Shown here: one piece after another, positions 26,160 through 34,763 of the stretch
Numbering within the stretch: the stretch's first letter is position 1
Layout: each line of letters opens with the position of its first letter
Assembly: GCA_036502625.1 (NCBI GenBank)
Contig: DASXYG010000105.1
Span: 1 to 64,000, forward strand
Reading direction: 5' to 3'
DNA: 64,000 nucleotides
DNA from: DASXYG01 sp036502625
GTDB taxonomy: Bacteria > Actinomycetota > Actinomycetes > Streptosporangiales > Streptosporangiaceae
Notes under the pieces: generated by a model
Seen by the model: only the letters and a program-made list of their open reading frames with translations
Told to the model about the DNA's origin: nothing
Databases searched by the model: none
Position numbers and translations under genes: made by a program

Positions 26160-28121
26160 TTGAGCGAAGAGACCCTGTCGAACCTGCTTCACGAGACTCG
26201 ACGGTTCGCCCCGCCGGAGTCGCTGGCGGCGAACGCCAACCTCAAGGCCGACGCGTACGACGAGGCGGCGAAGGACCGCCTCGGCTTCTGGGAGAAGCAG
26301 GCCGCGCGGCTGGACTGGGACACTCAGTGGGACACCGTCCTGGAGTGGAACCGGCCGTTCGCCAAGTGGTTCGTCGGCGGCAAGCTGAACGCGGCGGTCA
26401 ACTGTGTGGACCGGCACGTCGCAGCCGGCCGGGGCGAGAAGGTGGCCTACTACTGGGAGGGCGAGCCCGGTGACACCCGGGTGATCACCTATGCCGACCT
26501 GAAGGACGAGGTCAGCAAAGCGGCGAACGCGCTCACGGAGTTGGGCGTCCGCAAGGGCGACCGCGTGGCGATCTACATGCCGATGATCCCGGAGACCGTG
26601 TTCGCCATGCTGGCGTGCGCGCGCCTCGGCGCACCGCACACCGTGGTGTTCGGCGGGTTCTCCGCCGACGCCCTGGCGAACCGCATCGTCGACTGCGACG
26701 CGCGCGTCGTCATCACCTCCGACGGCGGCTACCGCAAGGGCGCCGCGAGCGCCCTCAAGCCGAACGTCGACGAGGCGGTGGAGAGCTGCCCGGACGTACG
26801 GAACGTCCTGGTGGTCCGGCGCACCGGCCAGGAGGTCGCCTGGACGGAGGGCCGCGACGTCTGGTGGCACGACGTCGTCGAGCGGCAGAGCACCGAGCAC
26901 ACCGCCGAGGCGCACGACTCCGAGCACCCGCTCTACGTCATGTACACCAGCGGCACGACGGCCAAGCCGAAGGGCATCCTGCACACGACCGGCGGTTACC
27001 TCACGCAGGCCGCGTACACCCATTGGGGCGTGTTCGACCTCAAGCCCGAAAGCGACATCTTCTGGACGGCCGCCGACATCGGCTGGGTGACCGGCCACTC
27101 CTACATCGTCTACGGTCCGCTGGCCAACGGCGCGACCTCCGTCATGTACGAGGGCACACCGGAGACCCCGCACAAGGGCCGCTGGTGGGAGATCATCCAG
27201 AAGTACAAGGTCACGCTGCTGTACTGCGCGCCCACGGCGATCCGTACGTTCATGAAGTGGGGCGAGTCGATCCCCTCCGAGTACGACCTTTCGACGCTGC
27301 GGATCATCGGCTCGGTCGGCGAGCCGATCAACCCCGAGGCGTGGATCTGGTACCGCCAGAACATCGGCGGCGGCCGCACCCCGGTGGTCGACACCTGGTG
27401 GCAGACGGAGACCGGCGGGCTGATGATCAGCCCGCTGCCCGGGGTCACCGCGACGAAGCCGGGCGCCGCGATGCGGCCGCTTCCCGGCATCAGCGCCGAG
27501 GTCGTGGACGACCAGGGCCACGCCGTGCCCAACGGCGGCGGCGGCTACCTGGTGCTCACCGAGCCGTGGCCGGGGATGCTGCGCGGCATCTGGGGCGACG
27601 ACGAGCGCTACAAGGAGACCTACTGGTCGCGCTACGAGGGCGTGTACTTCGCCGGTGACGGTGCGAAGAAGGACGAGGACGGCGACATCTGGCTGCTCGG
27701 CCGGGTGGACGACGTCATGAACGTCTCCGGGCACCGCATCTCGACCACCGAGGTCGAGTCGGCGCTCGTGTCGCACCCGAAGGTGGCGGAGGCGGCCGTC
27801 GTGGGCGCCACGGACCCGACCACCGGTCAGGGCATCGTGGCGTTCGTGATCCCGCGCAGCAGCGCCGAGGAGGAGGCCGGCGGCGACGACTTCGCCAAGG
27901 AGCTGCGGCAGCACGTCTCCAAGGAGATCGGGCCGATCGCGCGGCCACGGCAGATCCTCGTCGTGGCGGAGCTCCCGAAGACCCGGTCCGGCAAGATCAT
28001 GCGGCGGCTGCTGCGTGACGTCGCGGAGAACCGCTCGATGGGTGACGTCACGACGCTCACCGACAGCTCCGTGATGGACCTGATCAAGAACCAGCTCCCC
28101 ACCGCCAAGGGCGACGAGTAG
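26160..28121 (+). CDS. acsA: Acetyl-CoA synthetase
   Basis: A 653-residue AMP-forming ligase that makes acetyl-CoA from acetate, ATP and CoA. Full family length. The adenylation loop YTSGTTAKPKG, the DTWWQTETGG acetyl-pocket segment and the hinge region GRVDDVMNVSGHRIST are all intact. The C-terminal PKTRSGKIMRRLLRD contains the catalytic lysine that is reversibly acetylated in this family, so post-translational control is likely. The start is TTG, supported by GAGGAG eight bases upstream. A strong hairpin follows the gene. Confidence 0.97.
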   Translation: MSEETLSNLLHETRRFAPPESLAANANLKADAYDEAAKDRLGFWEKQAARLDWDTQWDTVLEWNRPFAKWFVGGKLNAAVNCVDRHVAAGRGEKVAYYWEGEPGDTRVITYADLKDEVSKAANALTELGVRKGDRVAIYMPMIPETVFAMLACARLGAPHTVVFGGFSADALANRIVDCDARVVITSDGGYRKGAASALKPNVDEAVESCPDVRNVLVVRRTGQEVAWTEGRDVWWHDVVERQSTEHTAEAHDSEHPLYVMYTSGTTAKPKGILHTTGGYLTQAAYTHWGVFDLKPESDIFWTAADIGWVTGHSYIVYGPLANGATSVMYEGTPETPHKGRWWEIIQKYKVTLLYCAPTAIRTFMKWGESIPSEYDLSTLRIIGSVGEPINPEAWIWYRQNIGGGRTPVVDTWWQTETGGLMISPLPGVTATKPGAAMRPLPGISAEVVDDQGHAVPNGGGGYLVLTEPWPGMLRGIWGDDERYKETYWSRYEGVYFAGDGAKKDEDGDIWLLGRVDDVMNVSGHRISTTEVESALVSHPKVAEAAVVGATDPTTGQGIVAFVIPRSSAEEEAGGDDFAKELRQHVSKEIGPIARPRQILVVAELPKTRSGKIMRRLLRDVAENRSMGDVTTLTDSSVMDLIKNQLPTAKGDE

Positions 28122-28135
28122 CGCATCGGGTTCTC

Positions 28136-28168
28136 GGGGCGGGCGCGGCTATCGGCCGCGCCTGCCCC
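28136..28168 (+). terminator. Terminator of acsA
   Basis: A 14-bp GC-rich stem (28136-28149 with 28155-28168) with one G-U pair and a 5-base loop, 15 bases after the acsA stop. No T-tract follows, as is common for actinobacterial hairpins. Confidence 0.75.
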
Positions 28169-28313
28169 GTCGTACGTACGGTGTCCGCCGATGAGTGTGA
28201 TGACCGTTTCGCGGGAAACCTGGCGGGCGCGCGCGAACCGTGCACGATAGGCTTTTCCGTGGTGTGCCGGGAAGTCTGGTCGGCGTCTGTTCCAGCGACC
28301 GCCGAGGAGACGC

Positions 28314-29510
28314 GTGACCCGCAGCCGTGCACCCTTCCCCATCCCGCAGACGATGCGTCAGGCGCGCGCGGTCGCCGAGGCCCTGCGGACGGAGGCGACC
28401 GGCGGCGCGATCATGCTGGCCGCCGCGGCCGTCGCGCTGATCTGGGCGAACACGCCGCTGGCCGGGGCGTACGAGGCGATGCGGGCCACCGTCGTCGGCC
28501 CGGCCGCGCTGCACCTCGACCTGAGCCTCGAACAGTGGGCCTCCGATGGGCTGCTCACCGTGTTCTTCCTGGTCGCGGGCGTCGAGCTGAAGCGGGAGTT
28601 CGTCTCGGGCGAGCTGCGCAGCCCGCGCAAGGCGGCGCTGCCGATCATCGCGGCGTTCGCCGGAATGGCGCTGCCCGCCCTGCTGTACACCGCGGTGAGC
28701 TGGGGCGCGCCCGCGGCGTCGCGCGGCTGGGCGGTGCCGATGGCCACCGACATCGCGCTGGCGCTCGCCGTCCTGGCGGTCACCGCGTCCGCGCTGCCCA
28801 CCGCGTTGCGCGCGTTCCTGCTGACGCTCGCGGTCGTCGACGACCTCGGCGCCATCGCGGTGATCGCGGTCTTCTACACCGACCACATCTCCTACGCCTG
28901 GCTGGGCGTGACGGTCGTGCTGCTGGCCGGATTCGGCCTGCTCCAGTGGCGCGGTGTCCGTACGCCGTGGGTCTACGCGCCGCTGGGCGTGGTGATCTGG
29001 GCGGCCATGCACGCCAGCGGTGTGCACGCCACGGTCGCCGGGGTCGCGATGGGGCTGCTGATCAGATCCGCCGTCGCCGACCGCGCGGAGCACGTCCTGC
29101 GCCCGGTGTCGGCGGGCGTGGCCGTGCCGGTGTTCGCGCTGATGTCGGCGGGCGTGTCGCTCGCGCCGTCCGCGCTGGCCGGCGTGTTCACCGACCGGAT
29201 CGCGCTCGGCGTGATCGCCGGGCTGGTCGCGGGCAAGGCCGTCGGCGTGTTCGGCGGCGCGCGGCTCGCGGTGGCGCTCGGCCTCGCGCGCATCTCCGAC
29301 GACCTGCACTGGCGGGACATCGCGGCGGTCTCGCTGCTCGCGGGGGTGGGGTTCACGGTGTCGCTGCTGATCGGCACCCTGGCCTACGACGGGACGCCGC
29401 ACCTCGAACGCGTCACCACGGCGGTGCTGATCGCCACCGTGATCGCGGGCCTGTCGGCGGCGGTCCTGCTGCGTATCCGGGTACGTAAACGCCGCGCCGC
29501 ACCTGGCTGA
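28314..29510 (+). CDS. nhaA: Na+/H+ antiporter NhaA
   Basis: A 398-residue inner-membrane antiporter with about twelve hydrophobic segments, exchanging sodium (or lithium) for protons for pH and salt homeostasis. The ion-binding Asp pair is in LAVVDDLGAI (Asp176, Asp177). The unwound helix IV motif ATDIALALAVL and the start of helix XI (GVGFTVSLLIGTLAY) are present. The GTG at 28314 follows GGAG. It is separated from acsA by about 190 bases and a terminator, so has its own promoter. Confidence 0.95.
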   Translation: MTRSRAPFPIPQTMRQARAVAEALRTEATGGAIMLAAAAVALIWANTPLAGAYEAMRATVVGPAALHLDLSLEQWASDGLLTVFFLVAGVELKREFVSGELRSPRKAALPIIAAFAGMALPALLYTAVSWGAPAASRGWAVPMATDIALALAVLAVTASALPTALRAFLLTLAVVDDLGAIAVIAVFYTDHISYAWLGVTVVLLAGFGLLQWRGVRTPWVYAPLGVVIWAAMHASGVHATVAGVAMGLLIRSAVADRAEHVLRPVSAGVAVPVFALMSAGVSLAPSALAGVFTDRIALGVIAGLVAGKAVGVFGGARLAVALGLARISDDLHWRDIAAVSLLAGVGFTVSLLIGTLAYDGTPHLERVTTAVLIATVIAGLSAAVLLRIRVRKRRAAPG

Positions 29511-29589
29511 ATGATCAGCGCGGGTCCGGACCTCTAGTGTGTCCTTGCGCGCCGGGTATCACGGGCCGGCCGCCGGAAAGGAGACCCAC

Positions 29590-30060
29590 ATGCCGGACAA
29601 CCAGGCCGCGTCCGACACCGGCGCGGCGGAACAGTCCCTGGGCGACCTGGTCGCGCTGGCCAGTAAGGACGTCTCGACGCTGGTCCGCGCGGAGATCGCC
29701 CTGGCGAAGACGGAGATCGCCGCCGACGCGAAGCGCGCGGGCCTCGGCGCCGGGCTCTTCGTCGGCGCCGGGCTCATCGGCCACCTCGTCATCATCCTGC
29801 TGTCGATCACCCTGGCGCTCGGCCTGCACGCGGCCGGGCTGTGGGACTGGCTGTCGTTCCTGATCGTCAGCGTGCTGTACATCCTGCTGGCCGCGCTGAT
29901 GGTGTTCATCGGGATCCGGCGGCTGAAGAAGCTCACCGGCCCGAAGCGGACCATGGAGACGCTGAAGGCCGACTTCGGGATGCTGCGCCACGACGACGGC
30001 GCGGACGGCGAGGGCGACGCCGAGAAGGCGGCCTCCGGTGCCGGTAAGGCCGCCGACTGA
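29590..30060 (+). CDS. Holin-like (phage_holin_3_6) membrane protein
   Basis: A 156-residue protein of the PF07332-type family common in actinobacterial chromosomes. An N-terminal amphipathic helix (LVALASKDVSTLVRAEIALA) precedes two membrane helices (about 55-80 and 85-108), and a charged acidic tail ends the protein. AAAGGAGA supports the ATG. Despite the family name it is not part of a prophage here. It lies eight bases upstream of the epoxide hydrolase gene, an order also seen for Rv3669-Rv3670 (ephE), so the two are likely one operon. Confidence 0.85.
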   Translation: MPDNQAASDTGAAEQSLGDLVALASKDVSTLVRAEIALAKTEIAADAKRAGLGAGLFVGAGLIGHLVIILLSITLALGLHAAGLWDWLSFLIVSVLYILLAALMVFIGIRRLKKLTGPKRTMETLKADFGMLRHDDGADGEGDAEKAASGAGKAAD

Positions 30061-30067
30061 GCCGACC

Positions 30068-30991
30068 ATGGGCTACTCCGACGAGTCGCTGATCGAGATC
30101 CCCGGACCCTGGACCCACCGTACGGTCAGCGCCAACGGCTCGCGTTTCCACTGCGTCGAGGCCGGCGACGGGCCCCTGGTGGTGCTGGTCCACGGGTTCC
30201 CCGAGTTCTGGTGGTCCTGGCACCACCAGCTCGTGTCGCTGCCCGCCGCCGGCTACCGCACCGTGGCGGTGGACCTGCGCGGCTACGGCGGCAGCGACAA
30301 GCCGCCGCGCGGCTACGACCTGGCGACGCTGGCGTCCGACGTCGCCGGGCTCGTACGCGCGCTCGGCGAGGCGAACGCGGTCGTCGTCGGGCACGACTGG
30401 GGCGGGCTGCTCGCGTGGACGATCGGCGCCTACCACCCGAAGGTCGTCCGGCGCATCGCCGCGGTGTCCGCCCCGCACCCGCTGCGGATGCGCGCCGCCG
30501 CGCGCGCCGATCCCGCCGGGCAGGGCTGGGCGAGCCGCTACCGCCTGGGGTTCCAGCTCCCGATGCTGCCGGAGCGGCAGCTCGTACGCGACGAGGCCGC
30601 GCTGGTCGGCCGCATCCTGCGGAGCTGGTCGCGGCCCGGCTGGCCGGACGAGCGCTCCGAGCGGCTGTACCGCGAGGCGATCCGCATCCCCGGCGTGGCG
30701 CACTGCGCGATGGAGTACTACCGCTGGATGTTCCGCTCGCGGCTGCGCCCGGACGGCCTGCGGTACGCGCGGGCCATGCGCGCGCCCATCCAGGTGCCGA
30801 CGCTGCACCTGCACGGCGCGCAGGACCCCAACACGCTGGCCCGCAGCGCGCAGGGGTCGAGCAGGTACGTCGCCGCGCCGTACCGCTGGCGGCTGATCGA
30901 CGGCGCCGGGCACTTCCCGCACGAGGAGCGTCCCGAGGCCTTCGACGACGAGCTGATCGGGTGGCTGCGCGACGCCGAGCCCGACCGCTGA
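30068..30991 (+). CDS. Epoxide hydrolase-type alpha/beta-hydrolase (EphE-like)
   Basis: A 307-residue alpha/beta-hydrolase. The oxyanion motif HGFPEFWWSW is at about residues 42-51, the nucleophile Asp110 lies in VVGHDWGG, and the catalytic His282 is in GAGHFPHEE. The Asp nucleophile and a Tyr-rich cap region (MEYYRWMF) fit epoxide hydrolases more than esterases. Rv3670 EphE is the likely relative by synteny. The substrate is unknown. Confidence 0.88.
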   Translation: MGYSDESLIEIPGPWTHRTVSANGSRFHCVEAGDGPLVVLVHGFPEFWWSWHHQLVSLPAAGYRTVAVDLRGYGGSDKPPRGYDLATLASDVAGLVRALGEANAVVVGHDWGGLLAWTIGAYHPKVVRRIAAVSAPHPLRMRAAARADPAGQGWASRYRLGFQLPMLPERQLVRDEAALVGRILRSWSRPGWPDERSERLYREAIRIPGVAHCAMEYYRWMFRSRLRPDGLRYARAMRAPIQVPTLHLHGAQDPNTLARSAQGSSRYVAAPYRWRLIDGAGHFPHEERPEAFDDELIGWLRDAEPDR

Positions 30992-31041
30992 CGCCGCCGC
31001 TCTAGACTCGCGACCGGGACCGCCGAGTACGCGAGGTGATC

Positions 31042-31518
31042 ATGGCACGGGACCGCGACGCCGGGGGCCGTCCGCGCAACGCACGTCCGCGCGACGCGCT
31101 CGGCCGGCCGCTGCCGCACGACGCACAGGGTGTGGATCCGATCCCCGACGACCTCGACATCCCGCCCGCCGAGGCGCTGGAGAAGGCGCAGGGGCTGATC
31201 GACGACGGCTCGCCGTTCCGCGCGCACGAGGTCCTCGAGGCGACGTGGAAGGCCGCGCCTGAGGCCGAACGCGAGCTGTGGCGCGGGCTGGCGCAGATCG
31301 CCGTCGGGCTGACGCACGCGCAGCGGGGGAACGCCGGCGGCGCGCGTGCGCTCCTGGAGCGCGGTTCCGCCCGGGTGGGCGCGTACACCGCGTCGGCGCC
31401 GTACGGCATCGACGCGGCCGGTGTCGCCGCGGCGGCCCGTACGCTGGCCGAGCGCGTCGCGGCTACCGGTCTCGCCGGTGTGGACGCGCCCGACCTGGTG
31501 GTGCGGCTGCGCGGCTGA
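31042..31518 (+). CDS. DUF309 domain protein
   Basis: A 158-residue protein whose helical C-terminal two thirds show the DUF309 signature FRAHEVLEATWKAAP followed by LWRGLAQIAVGLTHAQRGN. The first 40 residues are Arg/Asp-rich and probably disordered. ATG at 31042 is chosen because GAGGTGATC directly precedes it. Function of the family is unknown. It ends nine bases before the convergent dehydrogenase gene. Confidence 0.87.
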   Translation: MARDRDAGGRPRNARPRDALGRPLPHDAQGVDPIPDDLDIPPAEALEKAQGLIDDGSPFRAHEVLEATWKAAPEAERELWRGLAQIAVGLTHAQRGNAGGARALLERGSARVGAYTASAPYGIDAAGVAAAARTLAERVAATGLAGVDAPDLVVRLRG

Positions 31519-31527
31519 CGGCGCCGC

Positions 31528-32307
31528 TCAGATGATCGGCCCGAGCCAGGTGCCGCCGCTCGCGTCGAGCACGTGGCCGGTGACCCAGCGGCCGTCCTCG
31601 GAGGCGAGGAAGGCGACGGCGGCGGCGATGTCGTCCGGCTCGCCGATGCGGCCCAGCGCCATCATGCCCGCGACCATGGGCTCGGTCTCGGGGTGGGCCG
31701 CGAAGCCGGGCGCGCTCATGTCGGTGCGCGTCATGCCGGGGGCCACCGCGTTGACCGTGATGCCGCGCCCGCCGAGGGCGTTCGCCATGGTCCTGCTCAT
31801 CACCTCGACGGCGCCCTTGCTCATGCCGTACGCCACCTCCATCGAGATCGCCATCCGGGCGACGGCGGAGGAGATGTTGACGATCCGGCCGCCGTCGCGC
31901 AGCAGCGGCATGGCCCGCTTGATGACGAAGAACGGCGCGCGCACGTTCAGCGCGAAGAGCCGGTCGAAGTCCTCCGGCGTGACCTGCTCGATCGTGCCGA
32001 TCTCGCCGCCGCCTGCGTTGTTGACCACGATGTCGAGGTCCGTGCCGCCGGTGTGCGCGCGCAGGCCGCGCTCCAGCCGTTCGAAGAGCGCGTCCACGTC
32101 GCCGTCGACGCCGAGCAGCGCGCCCACCGGGAAGGCGCGGCCGCCGGCGCGCTCGATCGCGGCGACGGTCTCCTTGGCTGCGGTCTCGTTGCGTCCGTAG
32201 TGCACGGCGACGAGCGCGCCGTCGGCGGCCAGCCGCTCGGCGATGGCCCGGCCGATGCCGCGCGAACCGCCGGTCACCAGCGCCGTCTTGCCTGTCAGGT
32301 CGTTCAT
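31528..32307 (-). CDS. Short-chain dehydrogenase/reductase, TetR-linked
   Basis: A 259-residue classical SDR. TGGSRGIG lies at residues 12-19, NNAGG marks the core, the catalytic triad is ISS with YGMSK, and the C-terminal VTGHVLDASGG is typical of FabG-like enzymes. It is divergent from the TetR gene; two matched palindromes in the gap suggest that the regulator controls it. The substrate is not evident. Confidence 0.93.
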   Translation of the reverse strand: MNDLTGKTALVTGGSRGIGRAIAERLAADGALVAVHYGRNETAAKETVAAIERAGGRAFPVGALLGVDGDVDALFERLERGLRAHTGGTDLDIVVNNAGGGEIGTIEQVTPEDFDRLFALNVRAPFFVIKRAMPLLRDGGRIVNISSAVARMAISMEVAYGMSKGAVEVMSRTMANALGGRGITVNAVAPGMTRTDMSAPGFAAHPETEPMVAGMMALGRIGEPDDIAAAVAFLASEDGRWVTGHVLDASGGTWLGPII

Positions 32308-32328
32308 CGATGGGCCGCCTCTCGCTAT

Positions 32329-32345
32329 TGCGTATGCCTTACGCG
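32329..32345. promoter_or_regulatory. TetR-type operator, copy 1
   Basis: TGCGTATGCCTTACGCG: half-sites TGCGTA and TACGCG around a 5-base spacer. It lies 22 bases upstream of the dehydrogenase start, in the divergent promoter region, with its centre 21 bases from that of the second copy. Confidence 0.75.
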
Positions 32346-32349
32346 CTTC

Positions 32350-32366
32350 TGCGTAAGTTATACGCA
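32350..32366. promoter_or_regulatory. TetR-type operator, copy 2
   Basis: TGCGTAAGTTATACGCA: a perfect inverted repeat TGCGTA-5-TACGCA. It is 35 bases upstream of the preferred TetR start. The spacing to copy 1 is two helical turns, so two dimers would bind the same face of the DNA. Confidence 0.8.
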
Positions 32367-32400
32367 GTACTAGGGTTGGGTGTCAACCGAGGCGGAGGCG

Positions 32401-33150
32401 ATGGGAAACGAGACGGAGACGGGCCTGCCCGCGAGCATCGAGCTGGCCTGGGGGCGGCGCGAGCGCCCGACGAAGGGGCCGAAGCGCGGCCTGAGCCTGG
32501 AGCGGATCGTCGAGGCCGGCGTGGACGTCGCGGTGGCCGAGGGGCTGGGCGCGGTGTCGATCGGGCGGGTGGCCAAGGAGCTCGGCGCCGCCCCGATGGC
32601 GCTGTACCGCTACATCGGCGCGAAGGACGAGCTGCTCGCGCTGATGCTCGACGCCGCGTGCGGACGGCCGCCGGAGCCCGCCGGCTCCGGCGACGGCTGG
32701 CGGGCCGGGCTCGCGGCGTGGGCGTGGGCGCTGCTCGGCGTCTGGCGGCGCCATCCGTGGGGGCTCGCGGTGCCGCTGAACGGGCTGCCCCTCACCCCCA
32801 ACCAGATCGCCTGGATGGAGGCGGGGCTGGCCTGCATGCGCGAGACCGGGCTCGACCCGCGGGCGAAGCTCTCGGTGATGCTGCTGATCATGGGTTTCGT
32901 CCGCAACGACGCCACGATGAACGTCCAGCTCGCCGAGGCGACGAAGCGGAAGCCGGCGCAGCGCCCGGAGACCGTCGCCGACTACGGCCGGGTGCTGGCC
33001 CTGCTGATCGACGACGAGCGGTTCCCCGAGCTGTCGGCCGTGCTGGACGCGCGGGTGATGGACAGCGACGCGCCGCCGGACGACGAGTTCACGTTCGGCC
33101 TCGACCGGCTCCTCGACGGCGTCGCCGCGCTCATCGACGGGACAGGTTGA
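32401..33150 (+). CDS. TetR-family repressor
   Basis: A 249-residue regulator. The N-terminal helix-turn-helix spans LERIVEAGVDVAVAEG to VAKELGAAPMALYRYIGAKDEL, the typical TetR pattern. The C-terminal domain is helical and variable (ligand and dimer part). ATG at 32401 is preferred over the GTG at 32380 because GGAGG is just upstream. It probably represses itself and the divergent dehydrogenase through the two palindromes. Its end overlaps the convergent radical SAM gene by 20 bases. Confidence 0.92.
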   Translation: MGNETETGLPASIELAWGRRERPTKGPKRGLSLERIVEAGVDVAVAEGLGAVSIGRVAKELGAAPMALYRYIGAKDELLALMLDAACGRPPEPAGSGDGWRAGLAAWAWALLGVWRRHPWGLAVPLNGLPLTPNQIAWMEAGLACMRETGLDPRAKLSVMLLIMGFVRNDATMNVQLAEATKRKPAQRPETVADYGRVLALLIDDERFPELSAVLDARVMDSDAPPDDEFTFGLDRLLDGVAALIDGTG

Positions 33151-34576
33151 CCGGCACCGCCTCCTTGGCGCGCGGCAGCGGCCCGGGTTCGGAGAGCGGC
33201 GTACGGTCCGCAGGCTCGCTGCCGAACCCGGTCAGGATCGTTTCGAGCAGCGGCAGCGCGCGGCCCGCGCGCCGGGCGCGGATGATCATGTCCCACATCG
33301 GCTCGAACTTCTTCCAGCCGCCGGCGTACGCGAGGTGGCGTGCCCTGCCGCGCAGCGTCGGCTTCGTGGCGGCGCCGCGCGCGATGGCGCCCCAGCGGTA
33401 GAACTCGCGGTACGCGCGCCAGTAGCCGTCCTCGAGCTGCTCCGGCGTCATCTTCGCGGGGCGGAAGACGGTGTGGCGGGTGTCGTAGAGGTCCCAGTTG
33501 GAGTGCAGGAGCCGCCCGTCGTCGGCCATGCGGCGGTAGAGCCGGGTGTCCGGGTACGGCGTGAGCACGTGGAACGTCGCGGTCTCCACGCCGTGGCCGA
33601 CCGCCCACTCGACGGTGCGGTCGAAGACGCTGAGGTCGTCGGAGTCCATGCCGAAGACGAAGCTGGCGTTGACCATCACGCCGAGGTCGTGCAGGCGCCG
33701 TACGACCGCCGCGTAGTCGCGGTCGATGTTCTGCCATTTCCGCTGCTCGGTGAGGTTCGCGGCGTTGACGGTCTCGAAGCCGACGAACAGGCTGCGCAGG
33801 CCGGAGTCGACCGCCTTCTCCAGCAGGCCGGGCGCGAGCACCGACTTCACGGTGCCGGCCGCCTGCCACAGCCGGCCCATGCCGCGCATGCCGTCGAACA
33901 GCGCGGTCGCGAAGCGGGCGTTGCCGAAGAGGTGGTCGTCGAGGAAGTACAGGTGGCGTCCGGGCAGCCGGTCGATCTCGGCGAGCGCGGCGTCCACAGT
34001 CTGTGTGTAGAAGGACTTCCCGCCGGTGAAGAACGCCTCCTTGTAGCAGAAGTCGCAGACGTGCGGGCAGCCGCGGGAGACGACGATCGAGTTCGGCACC
34101 AGGTAGCGGCCGCGGCGGATCAAGTCGCGGCGGATCGGCGGGAGGGTGGCGAGCGTCCGCTCCGTGGAGGCGTACTTCGGGGCCGGGCGGCCGGCGCGGT
34201 AGTCGTCGAGGAAGCGCGGCCAGGTGTCCTCGCCGGGGCCGCAGAAGATCGTGTCGGCGTGCGCGGCGGCCTCCTCGGGCAGCGACGTGACGTGCAGCCC
34301 GCCCAGGCAGACGTGCGCGCCGCGGGCGCGGTAGAGGTCGGCGAGCTCGTAGGACCGCCGCGCCGACGTGATGTAGACCTGGATGACCACCAGGTCCGGC
34401 CGGTCGTCGGTGCGCACGGGCTCGACGTGCTCGTCGGTGATCGTCACCTCGTCGTCCGGATCGAGGTACGCGGCCAGCGTCGCCAGGCCGAGCGGCGGGA
34501 ACAGCGAGTACTTGATCGGGCGGAACAGCGGACTGGTCGCCTCGGTCAGTGCGGGCAGGATCATCTTCACGCGCAT
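33131..34576 (-). CDS. Radical SAM protein with N-terminal B12-binding-like domain
   Basis: A 481-residue enzyme. An N-terminal Rossmann-like domain of the cobalamin-binding type fills about residues 1-140, without an evident DxHxxG motif. The radical SAM domain follows with the [4Fe-4S] motif CPHVCDFC (Cys170, Cys174, Cys177) and downstream glycine-rich and FVFGMDSDD segments. A C-terminal helical domain resembles the B12-binding radical SAM group that includes hopanoid and lipid-modifying enzymes. The ATG at 34576 begins at the first domain strand. The substrate is unknown and no obvious pathway partner adjoins it. The gene overlaps tetR tail-to-tail by 20 bases. Confidence 0.88.
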   Translation of the reverse strand: MRVKMILPALTEATSPLFRPIKYSLFPPLGLATLAAYLDPDDEVTITDEHVEPVRTDDRPDLVVIQVYITSARRSYELADLYRARGAHVCLGGLHVTSLPEEAAAHADTIFCGPGEDTWPRFLDDYRAGRPAPKYASTERTLATLPPIRRDLIRRGRYLVPNSIVVSRGCPHVCDFCYKEAFFTGGKSFYTQTVDAALAEIDRLPGRHLYFLDDHLFGNARFATALFDGMRGMGRLWQAAGTVKSVLAPGLLEKAVDSGLRSLFVGFETVNAANLTEQRKWQNIDRDYAAVVRRLHDLGVMVNASFVFGMDSDDLSVFDRTVEWAVGHGVETATFHVLTPYPDTRLYRRMADDGRLLHSNWDLYDTRHTVFRPAKMTPEQLEDGYWRAYREFYRWGAIARGAATKPTLRGRARHLAYAGGWKKFEPMWDMIIRARRAGRALPLLETILTGFGSEPADRTPLSEPGPLPRAKEAVPVNLSRR

Positions 34577-34619
34577 GGGGTGCCTTCCGTCCGGTTCGCA
34601 CATACAACGCCGCGGTCGG

Positions 34620-34632
34620 CCGAACGGTTCGG
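34620..34632. promoter_or_regulatory. 13-bp palindrome between radical SAM gene and bioY
   Basis: CCGAAC-G-GTTCGG is a perfect inverted repeat in the divergent gap, 43 bases upstream of the radical SAM start. It may be an operator, but no regulator gene points to it. Confidence 0.4.
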
Positions 34633-34763
34633 GCGGGCTGTACGAATTCGACAACGGGGGGCGTGCTTTGTTGTCCGCGGGGCCCCTCTGCCCGGGATCG
34701 GCGGGGCGACTAGATTCGGGAACCGCGTGCTCAACAGGGCATTTCGACATGTCTGGAGAAGAT

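Noticed and set aside
29590..30060. Prophage remnant suggested by a holin-like gene
   Set aside because: No other phage genes are present; this family is a normal chromosomal membrane protein beside ephE-like genes in actinobacteria.
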